Assembly (NCBI GenBank): GCA_020437755.1
Contig: JAGQVX010000021.1
Span: forward strand, 1 to 38,027
DNA: 38,027 bases
Reading direction: 5' to 3'
DNA from: Flavobacteriales bacterium
Lineage (GTDB): Bacteria; Bacteroidota; Bacteroidia; Flavobacteriales_D; Sanyastnellaceae
Each line of letters opens with the position of its first letter. Position 1 is the stretch's first letter. Shown here piece by piece: positions 30,215 through 38,027 of this stretch. A program made the translations under genes and the position numbers. The notes beneath the pieces are model-generated. The model saw only the letters and a list, made by a program, of their open reading frames with translations, ran no database searches and was not told the origin of the DNA.

Positions 30215-32935
30215 CTAGTACAACAGATTCTGATCGCCATAATTCTTGCGGCGTTGAAGCTTTAGGTCTTTGAGCATGCTCGCCTTGACATTGAGCTGAA
30301 TGTTGTAGCTCTTTCGATCACCGAAAGGAATCCAGTTGAAAGCCATTTCCCAGCAGTGTAGATCCCAATAAAACGAAACCGTAGTAGGTGTAAAATCCTT
30401 ATTGAGCAGGTCATACCCCCCTGTGTAAGTAATGTACCAGTTGCGGAACACATTGACACTCGCATTGAGTGAAATGGCGTGGCGTATAGCAATGGTATCC
30501 TTCAGCAATTCGGGATCCCAGTTTTTGGTAAGGTTGAACGTATATCCCACATCCATTGACCAGGACTGCGTGAGATCCAGGTAATCATTGGATGTTGAAT
30601 TAATGTAGTTCAGCTCCTGCTGTTCCGTATCGGTCAGGCTCTCCTGATTGATTGACTGCTGTTGGATTTGGCGCTGTCTTTCCCTACTTGAAAAACGCAT
30701 TCTTATGGATCCATCCATGCTTTGCATGCGGAGAAGCTTGCGTTGTGCATCCCATATATAGGTATCGATGGCACGACCTTGCAAATCACGGGCATATGGA
30801 CTCAACACGGAATTGAGTGTGAGTTTTAGGTTCTTGTAGATTGTCGTAAACGCACGAACATTGAAATTCGCCAGTTTGAGGGAATCAGCCAGCAAATTGT
30901 ACGAAGAGGATACATTGAACCCCTCGAGGATCTTTATTTTCTTCCAGGCGAGTTTATCGGCAGACTTATCTCGCACCTTCATTTCCAAATTGTTCTGCAC
31001 GCCAAAAGTTATGGCACCCGACTCATTGGTATTGGACGGACGGAAAGCCGCAGCGTCGAACACCGAGTAGGTTTGGAGTTCATTGTCTTCTCCAAAGAAT
31101 CCCGAACGCGTAAAATTGCGGTAAGGCGTATAACGCAGTCCGATGGTAGGCGTCATCACATGCCTCATGGCATCAACGTTTTTCAGTCGCTTGAAGCGAA
31201 ACAGACCAAAAACTTTGGTGGTGGCATTGACTGATCCATTCCATGAACGTGCCGAATTGAAAGCAGCCGTTGTATCCCTGCCGAGCACCTGTGTTTCAGG
31301 ATCAACAGTTCGATCTACCTCGCGGAAAGCCCACACCTCGCTGTACGAGAAATTGGGTGTGATCGACACGTAGTTTCGAAGTACTTTGAGCGAAGTACTT
31401 ACCGAAGCCGTGTGCTTGATTCCATTGCGCATTTCCCCTGCCAATTGCTGATATCGATCCCAGCGCAGGTCTTTATCGGTCGAGTTCAGTGTGTTGTCGA
31501 ATCGTGCGGAATAGCTCACACCGATTTTTTCGTACCAGGGCGATCCAACAGCCTTACGATTAATGAATCCCAGCGGAAGGTTGAAACGATTTACCGAAAA
31601 CGTAGCGGATGGCAAGGTAATGTCCACGTTTCCGGTGGTAACGTTCTGACTATGTCGTCCGCTAATGGACAAGTTGTAAGGGCGACCTGTCCAGCTTTTG
31701 GACCACATCAGACTGGAGTTGAACGTGCTGTTGACGTAGTCTTGCTGACTGCTGTTGAGGTTATTGCGGAAATTGTTGCTGGTTCCCATATTCACATCAG
31801 CCGAAAAGCGTGTATTGGGACGTGATTTGGGGTCTTTACTGTGCGACCACCGGACGAAGAAATTGGTTTGCTTGCTGTAATTGGAAAGTTCTTCAAAACC
31901 TGATTTAGTAACTGTCCGACTTACATCAAGGGAACCATTGTATCGGTAACGCTTGTTGTAGGAAGTCAAATTTCGAGCCGACCAGCTACCGCGTGAATAC
32001 ACATCAAACAACACTCGCGTATCGATATTCTCGTTAATGGGAAAATAATACCCTCCATTTTGGAGGAAAAAGCCCAAGGTTTGATGGTCACCATAACCCG
32101 GTAGAATGATGCCATGAGAACTTTCAATTTTATTAGGGAAAAACCCAAATGGCAGGAATAACGGAGTTTTCTTCTCTATTGCCGGCAAAGAGAATTTGAT
32201 CCCGAAAGGGGTTCCAATTCGCCTTCCTGCTTTGATCTCTATTTCAGCTACAGGAATGCGCACCCTTAGGTTTACCGGGCCGCTCACGATTTTATCATCG
32301 GGCACCACTACCGCCTTTGACACGTAAAAATGATAGTGTGGTTCTGCGGCATCACACGAGGTAATTTTACCGCCTTGCATATGCACCCATTCGTTGGATT
32401 GACGCTTTGCAACATCACTATGGACATACAACTCCCCGTCGTTGGTCAACACTTCATGGCTCGTACCCCTCTTCGTCTTGAAGTTGTAGCACATGGTTTG
32501 CTGCGAAAACTCCTGCCCGGCATCAGAAAGTACCGGGATCCCCTGAAGAACGCCCGTTGAGTCGGGCAATCCATTTGCGCATGCCTGACCGTTTTTCATA
32601 TCATACTCGATATAGTCAGCACGAAGCTCAATCGACTCATATTTCACAATAGCTTGTCCGTACAACAAGACTTTTTCGCTCACCAAATCAAACACAATGG
32701 AGTCATTGGCATCATAAAAAATGGAAGCCGGAAAAAAACCGTCGGAGGGCACTCGCAGGGTATCTGCCGAAATACTATCGGCCGGAATTTCGTTTATAAG
32801 AAGGGAATCGGGGTTTACCAGACTGGAATCTGGAGCTGCGACATTCTCCTGCCCCATGAGCAAGTTGGCTTGCAAGAGCACGCTTATCAACAGAAAAGGG
32901 AGGAAAAGTTTGCTAACCCCGAAAATCCTAGCCAA
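30215..32935 (-). CDS. lptD: LPS assembly protein LptD
   Basis: About 906 residues. An outer membrane beta-barrel with a signal peptide (LFLPFLLISVLLQANLLMGQ) and an OstA/LptD N-terminal domain (about 60-240): EKVLLYGQAIVKYESIELRAD and ADYIEYDM are typical. The barrel domain follows, with KKTPLFLPFGFFPN and SHGIILPGYG near its start. It inserts LPS into the outer membrane with LptE. The open frame continues upstream to 33568, but that part overlaps the divergent amidase gene and is rejected. The TTG at 32935 is the best start: it gives a signal peptide and sits 75 bases from the amidase start. No ATG or GTG is in frame nearby. In many Bacteroidota lptD lies next to amidase and MCE genes, as here. 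Confidence 0.88.
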   Translation of the reverse strand: MARIFGVSKLFLPFLLISVLLQANLLMGQENVAAPDSSLVNPDSLLINEIPADSISADTLRVPSDGFFPASIFYDANDSIVFDLVSEKVLLYGQAIVKYESIELRADYIEYDMKNGQACANGLPDSTGVLQGIPVLSDAGQEFSQQTMCYNFKTKRGTSHEVLTNDGELYVHSDVAKRQSNEWVHMQGGKITSCDAAEPHYHFYVSKAVVVPDDKIVSGPVNLRVRIPVAEIEIKAGRRIGTPFGIKFSLPAIEKKTPLFLPFGFFPNKIESSHGIILPGYGDHQTLGFFLQNGGYYFPINENIDTRVLFDVYSRGSWSARNLTSYNKRYRYNGSLDVSRTVTKSGFEELSNYSKQTNFFVRWSHSKDPKSRPNTRFSADVNMGTSNNFRNNLNSSQQDYVNSTFNSSLMWSKSWTGRPYNLSISGRHSQNVTTGNVDITLPSATFSVNRFNLPLGFINRKAVGSPWYEKIGVSYSARFDNTLNSTDKDLRWDRYQQLAGEMRNGIKHTASVSTSLKVLRNYVSITPNFSYSEVWAFREVDRTVDPETQVLGRDTTAAFNSARSWNGSVNATTKVFGLFRFKRLKNVDAMRHVMTPTIGLRYTPYRNFTRSGFFGEDNELQTYSVFDAAAFRPSNTNESGAITFGVQNNLEMKVRDKSADKLAWKKIKILEGFNVSSSYNLLADSLKLANFNVRAFTTIYKNLKLTLNSVLSPYARDLQGRAIDTYIWDAQRKLLRMQSMDGSIRMRFSSRERQRQIQQQSINQESLTDTEQQELNYINSTSNDYLDLTQSWSMDVGYTFNLTKNWDPELLKDTIAIRHAISLNASVNVFRNWYITYTGGYDLLNKDFTPTTVSFYWDLHCWEMAFNWIPFGDRKSYNIQLNVKASMLKDLKLQRRKNYGDQNLLY

Positions 32936-33010
32936 GGCTATACGTTTAATTTTGCTTGAATAGCATAAATACGGCGGTAAAGCTACACAATAAACACGAT
33001 ATCGAAAGGA

Positions 33011-34222
33011 ATGCGAAGCCAAGGAAATGAAATCAATTCCTCTGCTAAACGGATAATTCCGGGAATTCTTATTCTCGCAATCATCGGAATGGCCATGGGA
33101 TATCCTGCACCCCCGCCGGTTGTGCACGGAATACGGACTGTTGTTTTGGATGCCGGTCACGGTGGAAAGGATCCCGGAAATCTGGGAACCGGGCGGTTTA
33201 AAACCACCGAGAAAAACATTACACTCGAGGTGACGAAACAATTGGGAACGTATATTTCCGAGAACTATCCCGAGGTCAAAATCATATATACCCGAACCGG
33301 CGACACCTACCCCACTCTTCAAGATCGTGTTCGTATTGCCAACGACTCCAAGGCTGATTTGTTCATATCCATTCACTGTGATGCATTCACCCGACCCACG
33401 GCAAAAGGTAGTGGCACATACGTCATGGGAATGCACAAATCGGAAGAGAGTTTGCGCGTTGCCATGCAGGAGAACGCTTCCATTTACCTGGAAGACAACT
33501 ATGAAGAAAACTACAGCGGATTTGATCCTAAAGACCCCGACACATACATTGCTTTGGCATTGCGCCAAAATGTGTATCTCGACAATTCGCTGAATCTCAG
33601 TAAAAAAATTCAGGACCAGTTTCGTGACCGTGTGGGCCGTGTAGATCGTGGTGTTCGTCAGGCAGGATATTACGTCATCTCGTTCACAACCATGCCTAGT
33701 GTACTGGTTGAGTTGGGATTCTTGACCAACCAGGAGGAAGAAGACTTCCTCAACAGCGAAGATGGCAAAGCGTACATGGCATCAGCCATTTATAGAGCAT
33801 TCAAATCGTACAAGGCCGAGATAGAGGGCGTAGAGCTTGAGGAGAGCCCGGAGAAACCAAAAGAGAACGAGACGGTCGGCAAGCAGCCACAGAAGCTACC
33901 TGTAGAAACTCCCACCAACACCGCCTGGTGGGGAGCCTTGGTGAACGAACATGCAGATACAGGTACTGAATTTCAGGTGCAGATTGTGAGTTCCAACGGC
34001 AAACTAACCAAGGAATCGGCTGAATTCAAGGGAATTCCGGTGATTTATGAGCATGTGATCAATGGAGCGTATAAGTACACGACCGGTGCCACACCCGACC
34101 TCGAACAAGCGCGGAATAATCAGGCTTTGTTGAGAGCTAATGGATTTGAAGGAGCTTTCATTATTGCCATTCGCAACGGACAACGAATTTCAGTGCAGGA
34201 GGCCATAAACCAGACCAACTAA
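33011..34222 (+). CDS. N-acetylmuramoyl-L-alanine amidase (AmiABC type) with SPOR-like C-terminus
   Basis: A 403-residue zinc amidase that cuts the bond between muramic acid and the stem peptide of peptidoglycan. An N-terminal hydrophobic segment (about 16-34) is a signal or anchor. The Amidase_3 domain (about 41-270) shows the zinc ligands H50 (LDAGHGGKDPG), E67 and H122 (SIHCDAF), and the catalytic E234 (VELGFLTN). A linker rich in Pro/Glu/Lys (about 280-310) leads to a C-terminal domain (about 318-395) with QVQIVSS and ANGFEGAFIIAI, resembling a SPOR domain that binds denuded glycan at division sites. It is divergent from lptD and is followed by the MCE gene after 12 bases. Confidence 0.92.
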   Translation: MRSQGNEINSSAKRIIPGILILAIIGMAMGYPAPPPVVHGIRTVVLDAGHGGKDPGNLGTGRFKTTEKNITLEVTKQLGTYISENYPEVKIIYTRTGDTYPTLQDRVRIANDSKADLFISIHCDAFTRPTAKGSGTYVMGMHKSEESLRVAMQENASIYLEDNYEENYSGFDPKDPDTYIALALRQNVYLDNSLNLSKKIQDQFRDRVGRVDRGVRQAGYYVISFTTMPSVLVELGFLTNQEEEDFLNSEDGKAYMASAIYRAFKSYKAEIEGVELEESPEKPKENETVGKQPQKLPVETPTNTAWWGALVNEHADTGTEFQVQIVSSNGKLTKESAEFKGIPVIYEHVINGAYKYTTGATPDLEQARNNQALLRANGFEGAFIIAIRNGQRISVQEAINQTN

Positions 34223-34234
34223 CCACCATATATT

Positions 34235-35293
34235 TTGAGTAATTCCAAATTTGTTTCACGAGAATTTAAAATTGGCGCCGTTGTCATTATCGGACTCGCC
34301 TTATTATTTCTCGGCGTCAACTATCTGAAGGGGATCAATTTGTTTGAGGAGCAGCGCACCTTTTTTGCTGTTTACCCCAATATCGACGGACTGGATGAAT
34401 CCAATCCGGTGGTACTCAACGGATTCAAAGTAGGCTTGGTTAAGAACATTGACCTGCATCCCGACGGCAGCGGCAAGTTGCTTGTTGAGATCATTGTCAA
34501 CGACAAAACCCTCAAAGTTCCCGACGACTCCAGAGCCCAAATCTTCACCTCTGACTTTTTCGGGTCGAAGGCTATTCGTCTGATTCTGGGAAGCAGTCTG
34601 GTCATGGCCGAGACAGACGACACGCTGCAATCGGGTGTAGAGGAGGACCTCACCAAGGCTATTCGAAAAGAGCTGGAGCCACTGAAGCAAAAGACCGATG
34701 AAATGATTGCCGGTATTGAGGAAATCATTGACAACCTGAACCTGGTATTCAAAGACGACGCGATTCAAGGCTTACCCCGTGCATTCGAGAGCTTGCAGCG
34801 TTCGCTGGCCACATTGGAAAATGCCTCGCTGGGAATTGAGAGTCTGATTGACGAAAACCGTCACAAGGTGGGTGACATTTTCGACAACGTTGAGTCGATA
34901 ACCGCCAATATCGAGAAGAACAATGCTCAACTGGAAAACATCATTACGAACTTCTCATCGATCTCTGATTCTCTTGCACAGACCAATTTGAAGTCTACAA
35001 TTCTCAAAGCTGATCGGGCTATGGGCGATCTCGCCAGTATGGTGGATAAAATTGAACGCGGTGAAGGGACCTTGGGCATGCTGATCCAAAGCGACTCACT
35101 GCACAATGCCCTTATTGACACCAACGACGAATTGCAGAAATTGGTGGATGACATCTACGAAAACCCATGGAGATACATTCATGTTTCTATCTTTGGCAAA
35201 AAACAAGACAAGAAATACTCCAAGAAAGAAATGGAGCAAATTCGAGAGCTTGTTGATGAGGCTATAGAGGAACACGAAAAAGAAGCTCCATGA
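34235..35293 (+). CDS. MCE/MlaD-family lipid transport protein
   Basis: A 352-residue MlaD-like protein. An N-terminal transmembrane anchor (about 12-30, IGAVVIIGLALLFLGV) is followed by the MCE domain (about 38-118: FAVYPNIDGLDESNPVVLNGFKVG is the family core) and long helical segments (about 125-300). MCE proteins form periplasmic rings that shuttle phospholipids between membranes. The start is a TTG at 34235; nothing better is in frame. It lacks adjacent MlaE/MlaF partner genes, so these lie elsewhere or are not needed. It overlaps the next gene by 4 bases (ATGA). Confidence 0.9.
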   Translation: MSNSKFVSREFKIGAVVIIGLALLFLGVNYLKGINLFEEQRTFFAVYPNIDGLDESNPVVLNGFKVGLVKNIDLHPDGSGKLLVEIIVNDKTLKVPDDSRAQIFTSDFFGSKAIRLILGSSLVMAETDDTLQSGVEEDLTKAIRKELEPLKQKTDEMIAGIEEIIDNLNLVFKDDAIQGLPRAFESLQRSLATLENASLGIESLIDENRHKVGDIFDNVESITANIEKNNAQLENIITNFSSISDSLAQTNLKSTILKADRAMGDLASMVDKIERGEGTLGMLIQSDSLHNALIDTNDELQKLVDDIYENPWRYIHVSIFGKKQDKKYSKKEMEQIRELVDEAIEEHEKEAP

Positions 35294-36603
35294 TAGGACA
35301 AGTCATCTTTGGTGTACTGCTCATTGCAGGCGCCGTTCTGTTCGGACTGCGGGTTAAGACCATTCGCCGGAATATTCTTTTAGGAAAAGACATTGATCGC
35401 AAGGACCGCGCTCCTGAGCGTTGGCGGAATATGATTCGCACAGCCCTGGGGCAGGGAAAAATGGTTAACCGACCCGTTGCCGGAATTCTGCATATTGTGA
35501 TTTATGTGGGGTTCGTGCTGATCAATATTGAAATGCTCGAAATCGTGGTTGACGGTTTGGCTGGCACTCATCGCATCTTTTCCGGGTCTCTCGGTGGATT
35601 TTACAACTTTCTGATAGCCTTTTTTGAAATCCTTGGCGCCGGAGTTTTAATCGCATGTGTGGTGTTCCTCATTCGCCGAAATGTGCTTCGAATTCGACGC
35701 TTCCACCTGGCCGAAATGACCAATTGGCCTAAGTCGGATGCGAATATTATCCTTGTCTGGGAATCTCTGCTCATGTTCGCTTTCTTGAGTATGAATGCCT
35801 GTGATTTTGCTATTCAGCAAATATCCGGCGAAGGCAGTATTTCCTTTCCGGTGAGCAAGTACCTCGCCGGGATGTATGGGGATGATGTGCACACCCTTCA
35901 CCTGATCGAACGATTCATGTGGTGGTTTCACATTGTGGGTGTTATTGGCTTTGCGGTTTATGTAACGTATTCCAAGCATCTTCATATTTTCCTTGCATTT
36001 CCCAATACCTACTACGCCAACCTGGAGCCCTATGGACGGTTCAACAACATGGAGGCGGTGAAGAAGGAGGTTCAGTTGATGATGGATCCCAACGCTGATC
36101 CATTTGCTGCGCCTGCACCTGCGGAAGGAGAACAACCCGGGAGGTTTGGTGCCCGCGATGTAACCGACCTCACCTGGAAACAACTGCTCGATGCATATAC
36201 CTGCACGGAATGCGGAAGATGCTCTTCGGAATGTCCGGCAAATCAAACGGGAAAGAAGCTCTCTCCACGTAAAATCATGATGGACACCCGGGATCGTGTT
36301 GAGCTTGTGGGCAAGCAACTCGGAAAGGATGGTCAGCCTGTGGATGATGGGAAAGCGTTGCTGGGCGACTATATTACAGAAGAAGAAGTTTGGGCCTGTA
36401 CGTCATGCAATGCATGTGTAGAGGCTTGTCCGGTCAATATTGACCCCCTGAGCATTATCGTCGACTTAAGAAGGTACCTGATTATGGAAGAATCCAAATC
36501 TCCCGAGTCGATCACGGTCATGTTCAACAACATCGAGAACAATGGAGCTCCCTGGGCCTTTAGTGCCATGGATCGGGACAAGTGGAAGGAGGAATTGCTT
36601 TAA
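35290..36603 (+). CDS. Membrane-anchored (Fe-S) protein, HdrE/HdrC fusion-like
   Basis: A 437-residue protein. An N-terminal membrane part (about 1-240) has five or so helices and histidines (H68, H204, H214) placed like those of NarI/HdrE-type b-haem subunits. A C-terminal part contains two 4Fe-4S clusters: C305, C308, C311 and C315 (CTECGRCSSECP), then C370, C373, C376 and C380 (CTSCNACVEACP). This is a common Bacteroidota pairing with the CCG-domain protein encoded next, similar to HdrDE or GlpC-like electron carriers. Electron donor and acceptor are unknown. It is translationally coupled to the MCE gene by a 4-base overlap, probably without functional meaning. Confidence 0.88.
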   Translation: MIGQVIFGVLLIAGAVLFGLRVKTIRRNILLGKDIDRKDRAPERWRNMIRTALGQGKMVNRPVAGILHIVIYVGFVLINIEMLEIVVDGLAGTHRIFSGSLGGFYNFLIAFFEILGAGVLIACVVFLIRRNVLRIRRFHLAEMTNWPKSDANIILVWESLLMFAFLSMNACDFAIQQISGEGSISFPVSKYLAGMYGDDVHTLHLIERFMWWFHIVGVIGFAVYVTYSKHLHIFLAFPNTYYANLEPYGRFNNMEAVKKEVQLMMDPNADPFAAPAPAEGEQPGRFGARDVTDLTWKQLLDAYTCTECGRCSSECPANQTGKKLSPRKIMMDTRDRVELVGKQLGKDGQPVDDGKALLGDYITEEEVWACTSCNACVEACPVNIDPLSIIVDLRRYLIMEESKSPESITVMFNNIENNGAPWAFSAMDRDKWKEELL

Positions 36604-36618
36604 TCAGAACTTTTCGGA

Positions 36619-37419
36619 ATGGAAAAAACATCGATTCAGGTCCCAACGGTGGCCGAAATGATATCAAGAGGTGAACAGCCCGAGGTCCTTTTTTGGGTCG
36701 GGTGTGCAGGGAGTTTTGATGACCGCGCCCGCAAGATTACCAAAGCCCTGGTGAAGATTCTTCATCACTGCGGCGTTAAATATGCGGTTCTGGGTGCGGA
36801 GGAGAGCTGTACGGGCGATCCCGCCAAAAGAGCAGGCAATGAGTTCCTGTTCCAAATGCAGGCCATGCAAAACATCCAGGTACTCAATGCATATGAGATT
36901 AAGAAGATCGTAACTGCTTGTCCGCACTGCTTCAACACTTTGAAGAACGAATATCCTGAATTGGGAGGGGCCTATGAAGTGGTACACCATACTCAGTTAT
37001 TGCAAGACCTGATTGATAATGGTCGCCTCACCATGAGCGGCGGTGGCACATTCAAGGGAAAGCGCATCACCTTTCACGACCCTTGTTATTTGGGACGGGC
37101 CAATGAAGTATATGAGGCACCGCGGAAAGCGTTGGAAATTCTCGATGCCGAACTCGTGGAAATGCGCAAGTGCAAAAAGAACGGACTGTGCTGCGGGGCG
37201 GGAGGTGCTCAAATGTTCAAAGAAGCCGAAAAAGGCGACCGTGAAGTCAACGTGGCACGCACCGAGCAGGCGCTGGAAACTGCACCCAACATTATCGCCA
37301 CCGGTTGTCCGTTTTGCAATACCATGATGACCGATGGTGTTAAACATTTCGAGAAGGAGCATGAAATTGAGGTTAAGGACATTGCTGAGTTGATTGCCGA
37401 GGCCAACGATTTACTATAG
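36619..37419 (+). CDS. CCG-domain (Fe-S) protein, HdrB/HdrD-like
   Basis: A 266-residue soluble partner of the preceding protein. There are two cysteine-rich CCG domains: C29 with C64 and C101xxC104 (the first lacks the doubled cysteine, S63-C64 in ESCTGDP), and C156, C191-C192, C230xxC233 (GLCCGAGG, GCPFCN), which is canonical. In heterodisulfide reductases the complete C-terminal motif holds a non-cubane 4Fe-4S cluster. It lies 15 bases downstream of the membrane protein gene, so the two form an electron transfer unit. Substrate unknown; lactate, glycolate or glycerol-phosphate oxidation partners are possible by family. Confidence 0.88.
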   Translation: MEKTSIQVPTVAEMISRGEQPEVLFWVGCAGSFDDRARKITKALVKILHHCGVKYAVLGAEESCTGDPAKRAGNEFLFQMQAMQNIQVLNAYEIKKIVTACPHCFNTLKNEYPELGGAYEVVHHTQLLQDLIDNGRLTMSGGGTFKGKRITFHDPCYLGRANEVYEAPRKALEILDAELVEMRKCKKNGLCCGAGGAQMFKEAEKGDREVNVARTEQALETAPNIIATGCPFCNTMMTDGVKHFEKEHEIEVKDIAELIAEANDLL

Positions 37420-37422
37420 TTT

Positions 37423-38027
37423 ATGGCCACTCCTCGTCGGATATTAGTAGTTCATTACAGTCAAACCGGCCAGCTCACCCGAATATCGGAGTCGTTTGTC
37501 AAGCCGTTTGAAGCTGCCGGAATGGAGGTCGATTGGTTACCCGTAGCTCCCTCTAAACCCTATAATTTCCCCTGGAGCGCCCCTCGTTTTTTTGACGCTT
37601 TCCCGGAAAGTGTAGATCGAATTCCATGCGAACTTGAACCTTTGGAAGTAAAGGGTGATCGGGAATACGATCTCGTAATCCTCGCTTATCAAGTTTGGTT
37701 CATGAATATATCCATACCCATGAACTCATTCCTCAAGTTGCCCGAAGCTGCCCACATACTAAAGGGGAAGCCCGTTGTGACCCTCATTGGTTGTCGAAAC
37801 ATGTGGGTTATGGCGCAAGAAGACATGAAGCAACGATTGGTTGCCTTCGGTTCCAATTTGGTGGGGAACGTAGCCCTCATCGACCGCACAAGTAATTTAG
37901 TCGGATTGATCACCGTGTTGGGTTGGATGCTCAAGGGGAAAAAAGAAAAACTATTTGGCTTTATGCCTGCTTCCGGAGTGAGTGAAGAAGACATAGCACA
38001 TTGTAGCGAGTACGGACAAACGGTTCT
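37423..38027 (+). CDS. Flavodoxin-like protein, annotated DarA-like in Flavobacteria (truncated at window edge)
   Basis: The open frame runs from the ATG at 37423 through the last base, at least 201 residues, with no stop; the 3' end lies outside the window. The N-terminus RRILVVHYSQTGQLTRI is a flavodoxin-type phosphate-binding loop for FMN. The stretches YDLVILAYQVWFMNISIP and VVTLIGCRNMW match a Bacteroidota family often labelled dialkylresorcinol condensing enzyme DarA, near flexirubin or resorcinol genes. That label is doubtful because the fold looks like a flavodoxin/NADPH reductase, not a ketosynthase. It follows the Fe-S gene by 3 bases and may share its transcript. Confidence 0.7.
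   Translation, partial: MATPRRILVVHYSQTGQLTRISESFVKPFEAAGMEVDWLPVAPSKPYNFPWSAPRFFDAFPESVDRIPCELEPLEVKGDREYDLVILAYQVWFMNISIPMNSFLKLPEAAHILKGKPVVTLIGCRNMWVMAQEDMKQRLVAFGSNLVGNVALIDRTSNLVGLITVLGWMLKGKKEKLFGFMPASGVSEEDIAHCSEYGQTV

Noticed and set aside
32572..32585. CATTTGCGCATGCC, a motif-like string with one base missing
   Set aside because: It needs a deletion to match, so it was not counted as a copy of the 15-bp motif.
32936..33568. Upstream 211 codons of the lptD reading frame
   Set aside because: They overlap the well-supported divergent amidase gene, lack a signal peptide at the start and have odd composition; the TTG at 32935 gives a normal LptD start.
33556..33573. GGCATTGCGCCAAAATG, a motif-like string with two extra bases
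   Set aside because: It needs two insertions and encodes a plausible amidase segment; treated as chance.
35647..36318. 223-residue minus-strand ORF opposite the Fe-S protein
   Set aside because: Shadow frame; the plus-strand gene has clear cysteine clusters and the shadow has no domain.
1..38027. tRNA, rRNA, CRISPR, insertion sequences, prophage
   Set aside because: None was seen by eye in either strand; no cloverleaf-like or spaced direct-repeat pattern and no transposase or integrase motif.

Overview
The window reads as a chromosomal segment of a member of the Bacteroidota, most likely from Flavobacteriales or a near relative. Evidence: two proteins with type A and one with type B C-terminal sorting domains of the type IX secretion system (T9SS), a PorP/SprF-family outer membrane protein, many short lipoprotein signals ending in GC or SC, TAnnTTTG-like -7 promoter boxes, weak Shine-Dalgarno use, and a Bacteroidota-type LptD / amidase / MCE cluster. 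No rRNA, tRNA, CRISPR array, transposase or phage gene was seen.

Layout. 1-3419: a short region with a hairpin, a tandem-CBS protein, then on the minus strand phosphoglucosamine mutase (glmM) followed by a cysteine desulfurase. 3654-7052: a three-gene lipoprotein operon (TPR-CsgG-like, then two LPP20-like proteins) closed by a long perfect-stem terminator. 7176-9719: a secreted T9SS type A protein with four GCTDP-type repeats. 9838-18423: a tightly overlapping seven-gene operon with two related lipoproteins, a Tat-signal DUF1501 protein, a lipoprotein with a CX4CH haem-like motif, a small lipoprotein, a 1160-residue type B T9SS cargo and its PorP/SprF partner. 18494-22078: a 53-residue membrane protein (DUF6728-like), an unrecognised 176-residue protein and another type A cargo. 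22261-28969: a minus-strand efflux operon (TetR, TolC, HlyD, two ABC ATPases, two ABC-2 permeases), ordered like the E. coli cecR-ybhGFSR locus plus its own TolC. 29138-38027: RidA, a stand-alone glutamine amidotransferase (pabA/trpG type), LptD, and divergently an amidase, an MCE protein, two HdrDE/GlpC-like Fe-S proteins and a truncated flavodoxin-like gene.

Working together. Much of the window concerns the cell envelope: export across the outer membrane (T9SS cargo and PorP), LPS insertion (LptD), lipid transport (MCE), peptidoglycan cleavage (amidase), amino-sugar supply (GlmM), surface or periplasmic lipoproteins and drug efflux.

Most notable finds. (1) A dispersed 15-bp motif, GGCATNCGCCAAATG, occurs at nine sites with at most one mismatch, on both strands, inside and between genes, far above chance; no gene function explains it. 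(2) The seven-gene DUF1501 / haem-like lipoprotein / T9SS type B / PorP operon looks like a coherent, poorly described envelope system. (3) The ABC efflux pair puts all its degenerate catalytic motifs in the same predicted composite ATP site. (4) A terminator is embedded in the last codons of a convergent gene.
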